From: Gautieria morchelliformis
Lineage: Eukaryota; Basidiomycota; Agaricomycetes; Gomphales; Gomphaceae
Length of the DNA: 64,000 nt
NCBI GenBank assembly: GCA_015179125.1
Contig: WHVA01000353.1
Coordinates: 1-64,000 of the forward strand
Direction: 5' to 3'
This document shows positions 44,410-55,640 of this stretch, one piece after another. The notes under the pieces are model-generated. The model was not told the origin of the DNA. It did not search any database and worked only from the letters and a program-made list of their open reading frames with translations. The position numbers were made by a program, and so were the translations under genes. Within the stretch, counting starts at the first letter, position 1. Every line of letters starts with the position of its first letter.

Positions 44410-46577
44410 TTAATCCTTCTCTGGCACCGCTCTGGACTTCCTCTTCAAATGTGCGCACGGCATACACCCCCAGTCGTTTCAGGGTACGCTCCGTGACGAA
44501 CGTCGGTAACTGACGCACATTTATACGAGCCTTCGACACGTATAATGAGGGGGTAGATCTCATCAACGTACGCCGTGTGTTAAACGCCTGAACGCGTTTT
44601 TCGAGTTCTGCTGCAGAAAGCGTAGATGCTGCAGGGGTGTCGGCGAATATTTCTGTCCACATTTCGAATCAACATATGTATGCCAACATCTCACGGGTAC
44701 TCACCTCCCTCATGAGGTAAAGGTTTCGTTTGTACTGCTTCTCGCGCTGTTTTTCGCCCAGTTCACGTAATCGGCCAGCGTCTCCACGAGTGACCGCTCG
44801 TGTTACGTCCAGCGTTCGGCCTTGCATTACAAGGCTCCGTGCAAGGGACGAGGACGGATCCGGTGTCAGAATTGACGTAAGTTTGAACGGATTTTTTTTA
44901 GCAGCTGTCGTGATCTTAGGATAAGTTAGCAGTGAAGCGACATTGAACTCATACGACCGCCCACCTGTGTACCGCCCGTCTCTGCCGTTAATAGCTCGGC
45001 CTGTTGTATCGCCCTATCCGCATCGTCCTTGTTCCAGAAGCATACAAAGCCAGTGCCTTGTGATCTTGCAGCGTCCAGTGTGATGCGAAATCTACCAATA
45101 AATCGTGAGAAACGAGGATAATATCCATAAAATGACGTACAACGTCCTTAACATATCCTCCGTAATAGTAAACGGTACGTTACGAATAAAAGGCGCATTC
45201 CCCGTCTTAGGAGGCGGCGGCGGCGATCGATCCGGGGCGTCATCATTGTCAATGTCATTGTTGTCCCTATCATCACTGCCCGATTCCTATTCGCCTTCGT
45301 CTCCGAATCCTCGTGAACTCCAACATTTTCATCTCCACTCTCATCATCATCCTGACTCATACCGCCGAAACCAGCATCAATACCCTCCCCGACGTCATCT
45401 TCCACTGTCGTCCCCTTCTCCTCTCCCCACCGCTCTTTGCTCAATGCCCAGTCTACCGCGATGACACGCTCTTTCCCGTTACCGTGTGGATCTTCATCAT
45501 TAATACCACCCATTGTCGCACCATTAGCTCCTTCAACTGCTGTTTCAGCATCCTTTTGCTCATCATCCACACAAATGCGAATCCTTTGGCTCGTGGCCGG
45601 CCCACTTCTTCCTCGGGCTTTCCCACAGGGATCGTAATCGAGTGAATGGGTCCATAAGGAAGAAATAAGCGACGTAGATCATGCTCCACAGTCTAGGAAA
45701 CATCAAAATGGTGTAAGAGGACAGGGTAAGACACGTACATTCCAGGGAAGATTTCGGACGATGAGCCGGCTAGCGCGAGACGGGTTGCCGCTCGATTTAG
45801 CCAGCGTATCCAGCCGCTTCTTGAGGACAACTGACAGCAGAGAGCCTTTGAACACATGTGCATGAAGATGAAGGACAGCATCTTGTGCTGTTGCAGGTGT
45901 CGAAAATAGGACTTGAGCTGTGGTAGGATCTTCTTGGCCTGGGAGCGTGTTCCTAGGCCACTGCGATATCTTATCGGCTCCTTCAAGTTTGCGAACCTTT
46001 TTCCATAATGATTTTGAATCGATGAAGGCTGGTAAACCGGAAATGACAATGGTGCGAATAGCTAGTGGGTCAGTCGGCCCAGCCCTCGGCAGTGATTGAC
46101 GCGGTGGTCGAGGCTTCTGGGGCTTTGGCCCGGGCGAGCCCTCTTCCATGTCATGAGGCTTTTAAGGGTTTACATGTCACGATACGACCGGGCATATGAA
46201 TGTCTCGGTTACCTTGCTATCCGCAAACTGCACTCTAAGGTTTCGCTTGTCGAGCAAAATGCCTTGTTGTTCGATTTGGGCGACGGCGAGCGCAGCATCC
46301 TCCTTGATCGCAAATGAGACGTATCCAACACCCTTGGACTTGCGGGTCTCTTTGTCAAGCACGACGAATGCTGAGCGAACTGGAGCAATGTCAGAAAATA
46401 GGGTCTGAAGGTCAACAGAGGTTGCAGTATAGGGCAGATTAGAGACAAATAAGGTAGATCTGAGATACTTGAATTTGGTATACATGTTCAATAAGGAGTA
46501 AGCACGAACCCTTTGATTTTCTGACTGTGTGGAGGGAAGGGATCCTCGTCTTCTCACTCTTTACGTTTCCCACCCAT
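44410..46577 (-). pseudogene. NOP4-like copy B, 3'-truncated pseudogene
   Basis: Colinear with copy A from the start ATG (46577) to the middle of RRM4. Lesions: a TGA in exon 1 after MGGKRKE; a one-base loss in an A run in RRM2 (near 45556), which turns MMSKKDAE out of frame; a TAG in the acidic linker near 45291; and small deletions in RRM3. The gene is cut at about 44410 (after VREGL-like sequence), so the rest of RRM4 and the basic tail are missing. A matching 3' piece lies inverted at 47461-48108. The TAG and RRM3 deletions are shared with copy C. Confidence 0.88.
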
Positions 46578-46665
46578 GAGCCTCAACAGAAACCAGAGGA
46601 TCAGCTCAGATGAGTTCAGCAGCTCGAAGCCGGTCGGAGTTTCAAGTTCCGTAGTTGAATATAAG

Positions 46666-46954
46666 TACTGTACCATTACGACCATAGGTTCAGATCTCGG
46701 CGGTGTGACATGAAAATTTACCTAGTTCACTGGTTCAGAGGTAACCGTGACACGTGACTGAACTTAAATTAGTCCAATGAACACCATATGCGGTCCATCC
46801 TTGGATGGACTCAAAGTGCGAAAAAAATTTGCTATTTCGGACTTACTCAACCTGTAGTTCAGACCTATGTGTGACGGGTGACTAGGGGTCTGGGAGTTCA
46901 GGTTCAAGGGGTCTTGTGACGCGTGACTGAACCTATGGTCGTAATGGTACAGTA
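46666..46954. mobile_element. MITE with TA duplication and ~26 bp inverted ends
   Basis: The element is 46668-46952 (285 bp). Its left end, CTGTACCATTACGACCATAG and six more bases, has an exact reverse complement at the right end. TA flanks both sides. Small size, TA duplication and lack of coding fit a Tc1/mariner-related MITE. It sits upstream of NOP4 copy B. Confidence 0.8.
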
Positions 46955-47460
46955 TCTTAGATCTCAGCCCAGAATTGGGTGTCGGGCGCTTATTCTCAAT
47001 ATGTGTCGGAGCTGTATCGTTCAGACGCAAATAGCCCGCCGCATGCCGAGAAACGGAAAAATTAGAGGTGGCGGACACTGCAATTTTTTGGCTGGTTTTT
47101 CCCATCAGGTTAAGCGAGGGCACAGGGTGGCATTCACTCACTTCCTGCTGCCTGCGTTCCTCTAGTGCGCTGTTGCACCGGCGATGCATCCTGTCCCCTC
47201 AGTCCCTATCTTTCCTTCAAGTCGTTCACTCCAGTCGCCTTTGGTGCGTGTTTGGGGCTGCAATAGTTAGTGCTCGGCTCCAGAAGCAGACTGGCACGAC
47301 TGAGAAGCAGCATCGCAAGCACAGAAAGAGAAAAAGACGTATTGAGTCGGCGTTGGGGCCACCGTGACTACAGGGGGCAGATCCATGCCGTCTTCATCAT
47401 GATGTTGCTGTTGCGCGGCCGAGTCCGATTCCTGCCGCTTACTGACGTCGGAGAAGTATC
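46955..47460. repeat. Repeat Y, copy Y1
   Basis: Homologous to 54770-55270 in the same orientation and to 49980-50490 inverted. It contains a conserved minus-strand frame beginning MHRRCNSALEERRQQE and, at the right, a GAC/CAG-rich frame (RQESDSAAQQQHHDEDGMD). It ends abruptly where the NOP4 3' fragment starts (about 47460). No family is recognised. Confidence 0.6.
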
Positions 47461-48108
47461 GACAGACAGCTGCACGGCGTGCCAAAATCGTGAGGATTAG
47501 TGATCGGATTGACCCTATCACTGGCGAAGGGAGGAGCAAAGGTTGTGGATTCTTGAAGATGATGTCGCATGCGGATGCACTGAGGGTTATCCGCTGGGCA
47601 AATAACCACCCTGGTGTGGAAGGCCTGATGCGGGGATGGTGGAAGGAGGAGTTGCAGGATATTGAGAAGAAGGCATGGGAAGAAAATGAATGAGGAGGAA
47701 GAAGCGAGGGTGCGTCGGATGAAGGATCGACTACGAGAGCTTGAAGAAGATAAGGAGAAGAAGGTCGGACGTTCCCTTGTTCTGGAGTTTTCAATGGAAT
47801 ATTCAGGTCGTGCGCCGCCGCGTAGAGCGGGAGGAAGGGATTCGACAGGTAAGTCTTACGGTATAGCTGGTCTATTTGTTATTTTACCATCATTCTAGGA
47901 GTCTCAGTCAAAACAGCAAGAGGAGAAGCTCTTTCCGACCAAAAAGAGGCGGGTTCCGTCTTCTGGTGAAGGTGATAACGCTCGTCCGCCAAAAAAAGCA
48001 CGAAGGACAATCGGAAAAGAAGTTGTCAGAGAGGCCACGGTCAATCATTTAGGCAGGTTAATTGCCAGTAAGAGGAAAGAAAGGAAGTCGAAAGGGAAGG
48101 CTCGGTGA
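47461..48108 (+). pseudogene. Inverted NOP4 3' fragment (copy D)
   Basis: Reads RISDRIDPITGEGRSKGCGF, ADALRVIRWANNHPGVEGL, WKEELQDIEKK, then a shift (an inserted base near 47670), RVRRMKDRLRELEEDKEKK and finally KRKERKSKGKAR with TGA at 48106-48108. It supplies almost exactly the part missing from copy B, but on the opposite strand and about 0.9 kb away from copy B's start. Confidence 0.85.
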
Positions 48109-48389
48109 CTGTGAGGCACTAGCATATCGTGACTGGTGTATTAGATTGCTGAATTTAAGGTGCCGGGAGTGCAAATTTGAGGCATTCCTTACAGGATCTA
48201 TGTCCACGATCCAAAGGAGGTCGCGCGCGGCATGGCTAATCAAAGTTTCAGGATCAAATCAAGAGTGCGATGATGGACATCCCAGCATTCATTTACCTGA
48301 CCATGTGTCTGAGCTGCATCGTCTGGGCATGAGGTCTCGCTACCCATACCCTCGTCACAATGCGATTTCTTCATCCTATTTGATATTCT

Positions 48390-49620
48390 ACTGCCATGGA
48401 ACCTTCATCCCTTCCATTCTTTCTGGCGAAAGTGTCCAACAGCTAGCTATCATGGCAAGTAACATCGAGCTTGGGGTCAGTGGCGTATTCGCCACATATT
48501 GATGATGTTTTTGGACGGTTGCTCCAAAGTATTCCCTCCGTCCGTAGTGCATTACCACCATCTCTTGTCTAATGCTAAATCACACATTTAGTGACTAGCT
48601 TCGCGGTGTGAACTTGGTAAGATCCATGTCGTCAAACCCGTGACACACAGACTCAACTCTTTCCGTAGGCTTATGATCACATGTTGACTTTGGATATGGA
48701 GATACAGTCAGTCTGGTTTTCCCGGTGGAGCCTAGGAAAGGTCATCTACCTTGGTACATCCTATTCAGCCATCATGGTTAGATTGCATCCTCGCTACATT
48801 TGGTATGCGGGATTGTGGTCGCTCCGTTGCGCTAAATGACGGCACTTGTAGTTTCAACGGCACCCCTGTCCCCTGGCAATTGTAGGACCAGAGCAGCGGC
48901 GATTGGCTTCCTATTGGCAATGCACTTCCATAGCATTAGGTGTACGTCAGAACCAATGTAACTCATCTACTCGTTTCTCAGAGCTAGTATTCACGAATGG
49001 TGGGTGATTCGGTCAGTTGTCCCGAACCCTATTACAGGAACCCCCAGCTGCTGGTACCGTTAACCGAAGACATCGGCCAGATCATTTTTGTAGATTTCAT
49101 TCTAGTTTTCTCTTTGAGTTGAGCAAGTGCCTGCTTTATCTTCCTTGCCATTACGCTCACTATTTCCTAACAATCATGTTGGCTTTAGTAGCATACAAAG
49201 GAAGACAGCATTGTGGGTATTAGTAAATTCTTTGAATCGGTACCAGGTTGACACTTCGGCCGGGCGGTACGACAGAGCCATTCGAACCTAGTTTCAACCT
49301 TGTATCGCGATGGTACGTTGTCATTCGCCCTTGCTGCCAGCGGCGTGCTCATGATCACATGTCTTACCAGGTATCCTCTTCTACGGGCACTTGTTTGTGG
49401 GTTCGGGAGTATATCTGACATATCGGGGGGTGATTTACTCACATCATCCCCATAAGTCTTCACCCTTGCACATGGTGAACCTTCTAACGGGGGTAAGCAT
49501 CCTCTCTTTGTATATACGCTTCGTGATTAATATTGCCAAAATACAGCGTACACTTGGCCCATCCTTCGTCTTGTTGTTCTTGGCGGTATTTCAAAGTTAT
49601 CTCCTTAATTACCGCATTTA
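48390..49620 (+). pseudogene. DUF6533-like membrane protein, decayed copy 2
   Basis: Direct-orientation homologue of 2200-3640. The signature segment is preserved at about 48668-48770 (LTLDMEIQSVWFSRW, then VIYLGTSYSAIMVRLHPRY), so the four bases missing from copy 1 are present here. Compared with copy 1 it lacks about 200 bases between 48885 and 48920 (the 2660-2880 region) and smaller pieces later. Its 3' end runs directly into an inverted E2 fragment at about 49620. Confidence 0.5.
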
Positions 49621-49639
49621 TAACACGACGCACTGGGGC

Positions 49640-49740
49640 CGCGGATTGACCTGCGCCAAATTGAAAAGTGACTGCCGGCCCGAGGGTCATCCCACCCATG
49701 TCTCCTCTCTTCAAATCAGAGATTTCTCGGAGGAACATCT
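49640..49740 (-). pseudogene. E2 ubiquitin-conjugating-enzyme 5' fragment, copy 1
   Basis: The minus strand reads REISDLKRGDMGGMTLGP, like the N-terminal helix and following turn of UBC4/5-type E2 enzymes, then is out of frame. Copy 2 at 55509 preserves the next motif. Too short to act. Confidence 0.5.
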
Positions 49741-49779
49741 CTACAACGATAAGTACTGATATGGACGCAAGAGGCAGAA

Positions 49780-50740
49780 AGGGTCACCGATGTTGTTGAG
49801 GATGAGGGTGGCATGGTGGAGATGGCGAAGGTTTCAGGCGTTGACTTTGGTCACGTGACCATCCCGCGTGCTTGCTGTTTGCAGCTGATTGGTCCCAGTG
49901 ATAACAAGATTCCTCTCCACGCTGCGAAGAGTGAAGGGTTACAGTAAGGATTCCAGTCATGTAGGTTAGTGAGTATCCTCTGTAATACCTCTCCGACGTC
50001 CGTAAACGGCAGGAATCGGACTCGGCCGCGCAACAGCAACATCATGATGAAGACGGCATGGATCTTCTCCCCGGTGGTCAAGGTGGCCGCAACACAGACC
50101 CAATGCTTCTCTTTCTCTTTCTGGGCTTGCGATGCTGCTTCCCAGTCGTGCCAGTCTGCTTCTGAAGCCGAGCACTAACTATTGCAGCCCCAAACACGCA
50201 CCAAAGGCGAGCGGGGTGAACGACTTGAAGGAAAGATAGGGACTGAGGTGACAGGATGCATCGCCGGTGCAACAGCGCACTAGAGGAACGCAGGCAGCAG
50301 GAAGTGAGTGAATGCCACCCTGTGCCCTCGCTTAACCTGATGGGGAAAACCAGCCAAATAATTACAGTGTCCGACACCTCTAATTTGTCCGTTTCTCGGC
50401 ATGCGGCGGGCTATTTGCGTCTGAAAGATGCAGCTCCGACACATATTCAGAATAAGCGCCAGCCACCCAATTCTTGGCTGAGATCTCAAGATACTCCCGC
50501 TTATTTCTATGCCTTAGGAAACAAAGGCAGCGCATTCGCTCGTAGGAATACAAGGATGTTCCACCACCTCAAGTCGCACAACGGGCAGTTGTTCGGACGC
50601 TTCGCCGGACCTCGTGGTGATGCCTATTTAACGGTATCAAAGAACTGCTCACAATGAATACTAATCAAAACCTTAATAGAGTCTCCAACGTTGTTGAGTT
50701 GTGGTACCCGCGGGCTTCCACATCGAATTCTGACAGGCAC
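49780..50740. repeat. Repeat Y, copy Y2 (inverted), with E2-type promoter
   Basis: Inverted relative to 54490-55500. It includes the E2 upstream region with a GGTCACGTGACC palindrome near 49848-49859, the RQESD-type frame (50000-50060), and the frame starting at 50256 (MHRRCNSALEERRQQE; after a possible intron FARRNTRMFHHLKSHNGQLF). The last segment is conserved with Y3 and may be part of a real but unknown gene. Confidence 0.6.
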
Positions 50741-52180
50741 TCATTGAAAGCGATGCCAGCAACGCAACCCGAATTCTCCCATGAACAGGTTCCAGAGCGT
50801 GCCGGTTCTTCGTTGGGATGAACCCCCAACTTGCCGTTTATTCGTTTTGGATTGCTTATCGGTCCTCACGCAAGTCAACTGATGCCAATACTCTAAGGGC
50901 TGCCTCCGCAGCTTTCGCCAATCTGGCATCACCGTAAGGCTGAATTGGAGGTGTAGCTTCGATGGGCGTCCGCTTGCTACGAATGGAATCCATGTAGCCA
51001 TGACTGGAGAGTATCCAAACTTTATCAGACAGTATCCGGGAGTCGCTTAATTTTTTGAATGGCATCATTATGTAATGACTATTCTTGGTTTCGGGCTCGA
51101 CTGCTGATCTAATGGTCAGCCTCGTTTCACATAAAAACCTCTCCTACGGTCGCCTTCTTCTCCACTCCCCACTCCCTACTCCCACCTCCCCCACTCTCAC
51201 TCTACTGTCCTCTGCCGCCAACCCTCACTGTCTCTGCTCAGACCTTGGCTCGGCTTCGCCACTACTTCTACTCACTCTCGCTCGCTGCGCCGACCAAGGA
51301 TGTGCCCACTGCCGCCACCACTGCCAGCGATACTTCCGACTCTCGCCCGCAACGTCGCCATCCGCCCCAGACCACGACTCTCACCGCCGGCATTGAAGTC
51401 CCAACCTCGAGGTAAGTTCTCCACGGCCGCCGCCATTCCAGGGACACCTCCAGCTCTCCTGTCAACGTCCCTCATCCTCTCCAGACGGCAACTCCCACCG
51501 GTCGCCTCGTTCTCCACTCCCGCTACCACTTACAGCTCCAGCTCCAGCACTCTCTCGCGACCCCGGTCCTCCCGACGCCAACTCCCACCGGTGGCGTTGA
51601 CTCCCCCACTGGCGCCAGCACGTCCAGCGACAAGTCCGACTCTCGGTTTCTCCGTTCACCAAGTATGCGGCTGCTGCGGCCTTGAGCTCTACTGCGTCTG
51701 TCTGGCAACCATCAACGTCGACCATGTCTCCATGGACGCCTGCTGCTACTCTCTTGTGCTGTCTGTCTTTGCTTGTTTCTGCTGGGGTCGTGCGGTTTGT
51801 TGCCCTTCCAGACCTAGGTACATGGCGCAGCAAGATCCTGATATGTTGTGGAGTTGATTTTGGGTACCGGGGGGTGCGCCGTCTTTCTTTCCATTTATCC
51901 CCCATGCTAATCTGTTCGGAGCTTTTAGAATTGTATTCGAGTCGATGATGATGGAACGGGGTGTGTATTCTTCGTTTCCATTTGCCTGCGCATGCTCATT
52001 CTCTCATCCCAGTGCGTTCTCTGCTGAGACCATCCGCGTTTGGCTTCAGTGGACACACGCTGAGAGCGTTCGCGCTCTATGACGTGCACGCTCTATGACC
52101 AACACCTCTGAGACTCCATTGCATTCGCGGCTCTCTTCAGTGAATAATTCCCCTGGTGCCTTTAAAGGCTCTTATTTGAA

Positions 52181-53730
52181 AACGGCGCCTCCACGGCGAC
52201 TCAACCCTGGTCAAGCGCGGTAAGTCAAATCGATATTTTTGGTAGGACTATAACTGACTAAATTGGTGGGCCGGGAAGGGGGGAGGGCCCACCCGCGAGT
52301 TCTTCCAGTTCGATTATCACACAATATACTAACATCATGCTGTTAATATATACCTTGCGGCGACGGTGACCCAATCGGAGTCCAGGGCAAGCTCAGTAAG
52401 TCAATACCATCCTAGACTCGGATTTTCACTGACGACTAGACGGCTGCCATTATTCATGTCCATTGCCCTCCCTCTCGTAGATTCACTAGCGCCCTCGCTA
52501 TCCCGGTGCCAAGTTGCCTCGAGATCCTTGCTAGTCTTGTCCCACCTAACCTCGCTAGCCCAGTCGGTCTCTTCGTCTAGGCTACCGCTTTCCCTCCTCA
52601 GTCACTTCCGACCATTCATGGACCCTGAAAGCTGAGACTTGGCGATATCGACTTATTTCTCTGCGCGTTCTCTTGTTTATACTCTTCTTCCGACTCGTCT
52701 CACCCTGCCTGGCGCTCGTCTGCTGCCCATCTCCGTGCTTGTTCCTACTGGGGGCCCATGGCTTCTCTTTGTTGGACTTGCTTGCTGCTCTCTGCTATAC
52801 TGCTTCTTTGGCTCCAGCTCCGCTGTTGATGATGCACCAGCTGCTCTGGTTTCATATGCTTTCTGCTGCGCTCCTTTCCTCCCCATCTCAGTGCTGCCCA
52901 TCTCCGTGCTTGTTCCTACTGGGGGCCCATGGCTTCTCTTTGTTGGACTTGCTTGCTGCTGTCTGCTATACTGTTTCTTTGGCTCCAGCTCCGCTGTTGA
53001 TGATGCACCCGCTGCTCTGGTTTCATATGCTTTCCGCTGCGCTCCTTTCCTGCCCATCTCAGTGCTGGTGCCTACTGGGGGCGGATGTTTTCTCTTTGTG
53101 GTACTCACTTGCTCCTCTCTGCTAGACTGTTTCTTTGGCTCCAGCTCCGCTGTTCATGACGCTCCGGCTGCTCTGGATTTCCATTACTTTCCGACAACGG
53201 CGCCTCCACGGCGACTCAACCCTGGTCAAGCGCGGTAAGTCAAATCGATATTTTTGGTAGGACTATAACTGACTAAATTGGTGGGCCGGGAAGGGGGGAG
53301 GGCCCACCCGTGAGTTCTTCCAGTTCGATTATCACGCAATATACTAACATAATCCTCATAACATGTACCTTCCGGCGACGGTGACCCAAGCGGAGTCCAG
53401 GGCAAGCTCAGTAAGTCAATACCATCCTAGAGTCGGATTTCACTGACGACTAGACATCTACCATTATTCATCTCTATTCCCCTCCCTCATAGAGTCACTA
53501 CCTGGCGCCCTCGCTATCCCGGTGGGAAGTTGCCTCGGGACCTTCGCCAGTCTTTTCCCGTCTAACCTCGCTACCCCAGTCGGTCTCTTCGTCTAGCCTA
53601 CGGCTTTCCCACCTCAGTCACTTCCGACCATTCGTGGACCCTGAAAGCTGAGACTTGGCGATATCGACTTATTTCTCTGTGCGTCCTCTTGTCTATACTC
53701 TTCTTCCAGCTCGTCTCATCCTGCCCGGCG
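52181..53730 (+). repeat. ~1.0 kb tandem duplication in X3
   Basis: The block starting AACGGCGCCTCCACGGCGAC at 52181 recurs at 53196 (offset 1015). Similarity continues for more than 500 bases, through the GGGCCGGGAAGGGGGG segment and the TATACTCTTCTTCC segment. The second unit lacks the tandem array at 52724-53190. Confidence 0.8.
52724..53190. repeat. Three tandem ~156-171 bp units
   Basis: Units start at 52724, 52895 and 53051 with TGCCCATCTC. Between units 1 and 2 an extra 15 bases duplicate the unit start. Both strands are open through the array: plus strand hydrophobic (FVGLACC, CFFGSSSA, repeated), minus strand hydrophilic (STAELEPKKQY, repeated). Open frames on both strands over a repeat whose unit length is a multiple of three are expected by chance, so coding is doubtful. 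Confidence 0.75.
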
Positions 53731-54092
53731 TTTCCGCCTCTCTGTCAGAAACATGTGCTATCGTGGTTGCCCTCTTTGCTCGTGTTGCTCTCGCGCTCGT
53801 GTATTCTCTTGCCTGCTCGTTTAGCACCATGTATCTATTCGTGCTGTCCCATTTACCGCCCGTGGATGCACTGGAGATGCGAGGAGTTTCCACCGCCGCT
53901 GGGGGACCAGCGGCGGGCTGCCTGCCGCGGCAAGAGACAAAGTCCAGGGATGTTACCATCCTTAAAAGCGCGGAGGTTATAATCGTGTCTCCCGCCCTTC
54001 GATGGGCCAGGTGCATCTGCGGGCCACCTTTGACTCGTGTATCCATCATGTGTGAGTAAGATACAGTGCGCGATAAGTGTTAGGCGCTTCAA

Positions 54093-54485
54093 GAGGACGT
54101 AGAAGAGGGACAAGGGAGGTAGAAGACAAGCAAAGCAGTAGGTGGCGGGAACAGAAGCGAGCAGATATCGTCGAGCTGAGGGATGGCAGCGACAGACCTT
54201 CGGAGCGGTAGGAAGGCAGGGACGAGGCCCGCAGTGGAAAGAGGGAAGGGAGTCGGAGGCTGGCGGCAGAGGGAGAGTACGAGAGTGAGAGTGGGGGGAG
54301 GTGGGAGTAGGGAGTGGGGAGTGGAGAAGAACACAACCATAGGAGAGGTTTTTATGTGAAACCGGGAGGCTGACCCCGAAACCGGTGAATCCAAGCGTGG
54401 CCAAAATAGCTCCATCTAAAATTAAGCGACTCCGGGATACTGTCTGATTAAGTTTGGATACTGTCCTGTTGCGTTGCTGGCGTCG
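54093..54485 (-). repeat. X 5' fragment, copy X4 (inverted)
   Basis: The minus strand from 54480 repeats the X 5' end: ATCCAAACTTAATCAGACAG, CATAAAAACCTCTCC, then the CTCCACTCCCCACTCCC leader. It is truncated at 54093, where it abuts the X3 tail head-on. Confidence 0.75.
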
Positions 54486-55500
54486 CTTTCAATGGGTGCC
54501 TGTCAGAATTCGACGTGGAAGCCCGCGGGAACCACAACTCAACAACGTTGGAGCCTGGAATAAGGTTTTGATTAGTATTCATTGTGAGCAGTTCTTTGAT
54601 ACCATGAAATAGTCGATCGGGCATCACCACGAGGTCGGACGAAGCGTCCGAACAACTGCCCGTTGTGCGACCTGAGGTGGTAGAACATCCTTGTATTCCT
54701 ACGAGCGAATGCGCTGCCTGTGTTTCGTAAGGCATAGAAATAAGCGGGAGTATCTTGAGATCTCAGCCAAGAATTGGGTGGCTGGCGCTTATTCTCAATG
54801 TTTGTCGGAGTTCCACGTTTCAGACGCAAATAGCCCGCCGCATGCTGAGAACGCCGCTTGACGAGAAACGGATAAATTAGAGAAGTCGGACACTGTAATT
54901 TTTTGGCTGGTTTTCCCCATCAGGTCAAGCGAGGGCAGAGGGTGGCATTCACTCACTTCGTGCTGCCTGTGTTCCTCTAGTGCGCTGTTGCACCGGCGAT
55001 GCATCCTGTCCCCTCATTCTCTATCTTTCCTTGAAGTCATTCATTCCAGTCGCCTTTGGTGCATGTTTGGGGCTGCAATAGTTAGTGCTCGGCTCCAGAA
55101 GCAGACTGGCACGACTGGGAAGCAGCATCTCAAGCACCGAAAGAGAAAGAGAAGTATTGAGTCGGTGTTGCGGCCACCTTGACCACAGGGGGGAAGATCC
55201 ATGCCGTCTTCATCATGATGTTGCTGCTGCGCGGCCGAATCCGATTCCTGCCGTTTACGGACGTCGGAGAGGTATTACAGAGGATACTCACTCACTTACG
55301 TCACTGGAATCCTTACTGTAACCCTCCACTCTTTGCAGCGTGGAGAGGAATCTGATTATCACTGGGGACCAATCAGCTGCAAACAGCACGCACGCGGCAT
55401 GGTCACGTGACCAAAGTCACCACCTGACAACATGCCACCCTCATCCTCAACAACTTCGGTGACCCTTTTCTGCCTCTTGCGTCCGTCTCAGTGCTTATTG
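54486..55500. repeat. Repeat Y, copy Y3, with E2 promoter
   Basis: Inverted homologue of Y2 and direct homologue of Y1. It contains the conserved HNGQLFGRF frame (minus strand, about 54640-54720), the MHRRCNSALEE frame (minus, from 55004), and the GGTCACGTGACC palindrome near 55403-55414 upstream of the E2 fragment. Confidence 0.6.
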
Positions 55501-55508
55501 TTTTACAG

Positions 55509-55640
55509 ATGACCCTCAAGCGGGTCCACCGAGAAATCTCTGATTTGAAGCTAGAAGACATGAGTGGTATGACCCCTACCTAACAGCCACTTTTCAATTG
55601 GTGCGGGTCAATTCCCGGCCCCAGCGCATCGTGGCGGTAA
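55509..55640 (+). pseudogene. E2 ubiquitin-conjugating-enzyme 5' fragment, copy 2
   Basis: The ATG at 55509 opens MTLKRVHREISDLKLEDMSG, an E2 N-terminal helix; after a TAA the same frame reads LFNWCGSIPGPSAS, matching the F-x-W-x-x-x-I-x-G-P motif of UBC4/5-type enzymes. It then joins DUF6533 3' sequence on the other strand. No catalytic-cysteine region is present. Confidence 0.6.

Larger units (their letters stand above)
50740..54105 (+). repeat. Repeat X, copy X3 (plus orientation)
   Basis: Inverted homologue of X2, longer because of internal duplications. The 5' part (50990-51250) has ATCCAAACTTTATCAGACAG, then CATAAAAACCTCTCC and a C-rich leader. The body contains repeated GTAAGT sites. 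The 3' part (53857-54095) is the LINE-1-like tail, but the last hairpin arm is cut at 54093, where it meets an inverted X 5' fragment. Long Pro/Ser-rich frames (51300-51857) have no recognised domain. Confidence 0.7.

Noticed and set aside
52677-53108. Minus-strand 143-codon repeated hydrophilic protein and plus-strand hydrophobic repeat protein
   Set aside because: Both frames come from a tandem array whose unit length is divisible by three, which keeps any open frame open. No start context, no family, and the second X3 unit lacks the array.
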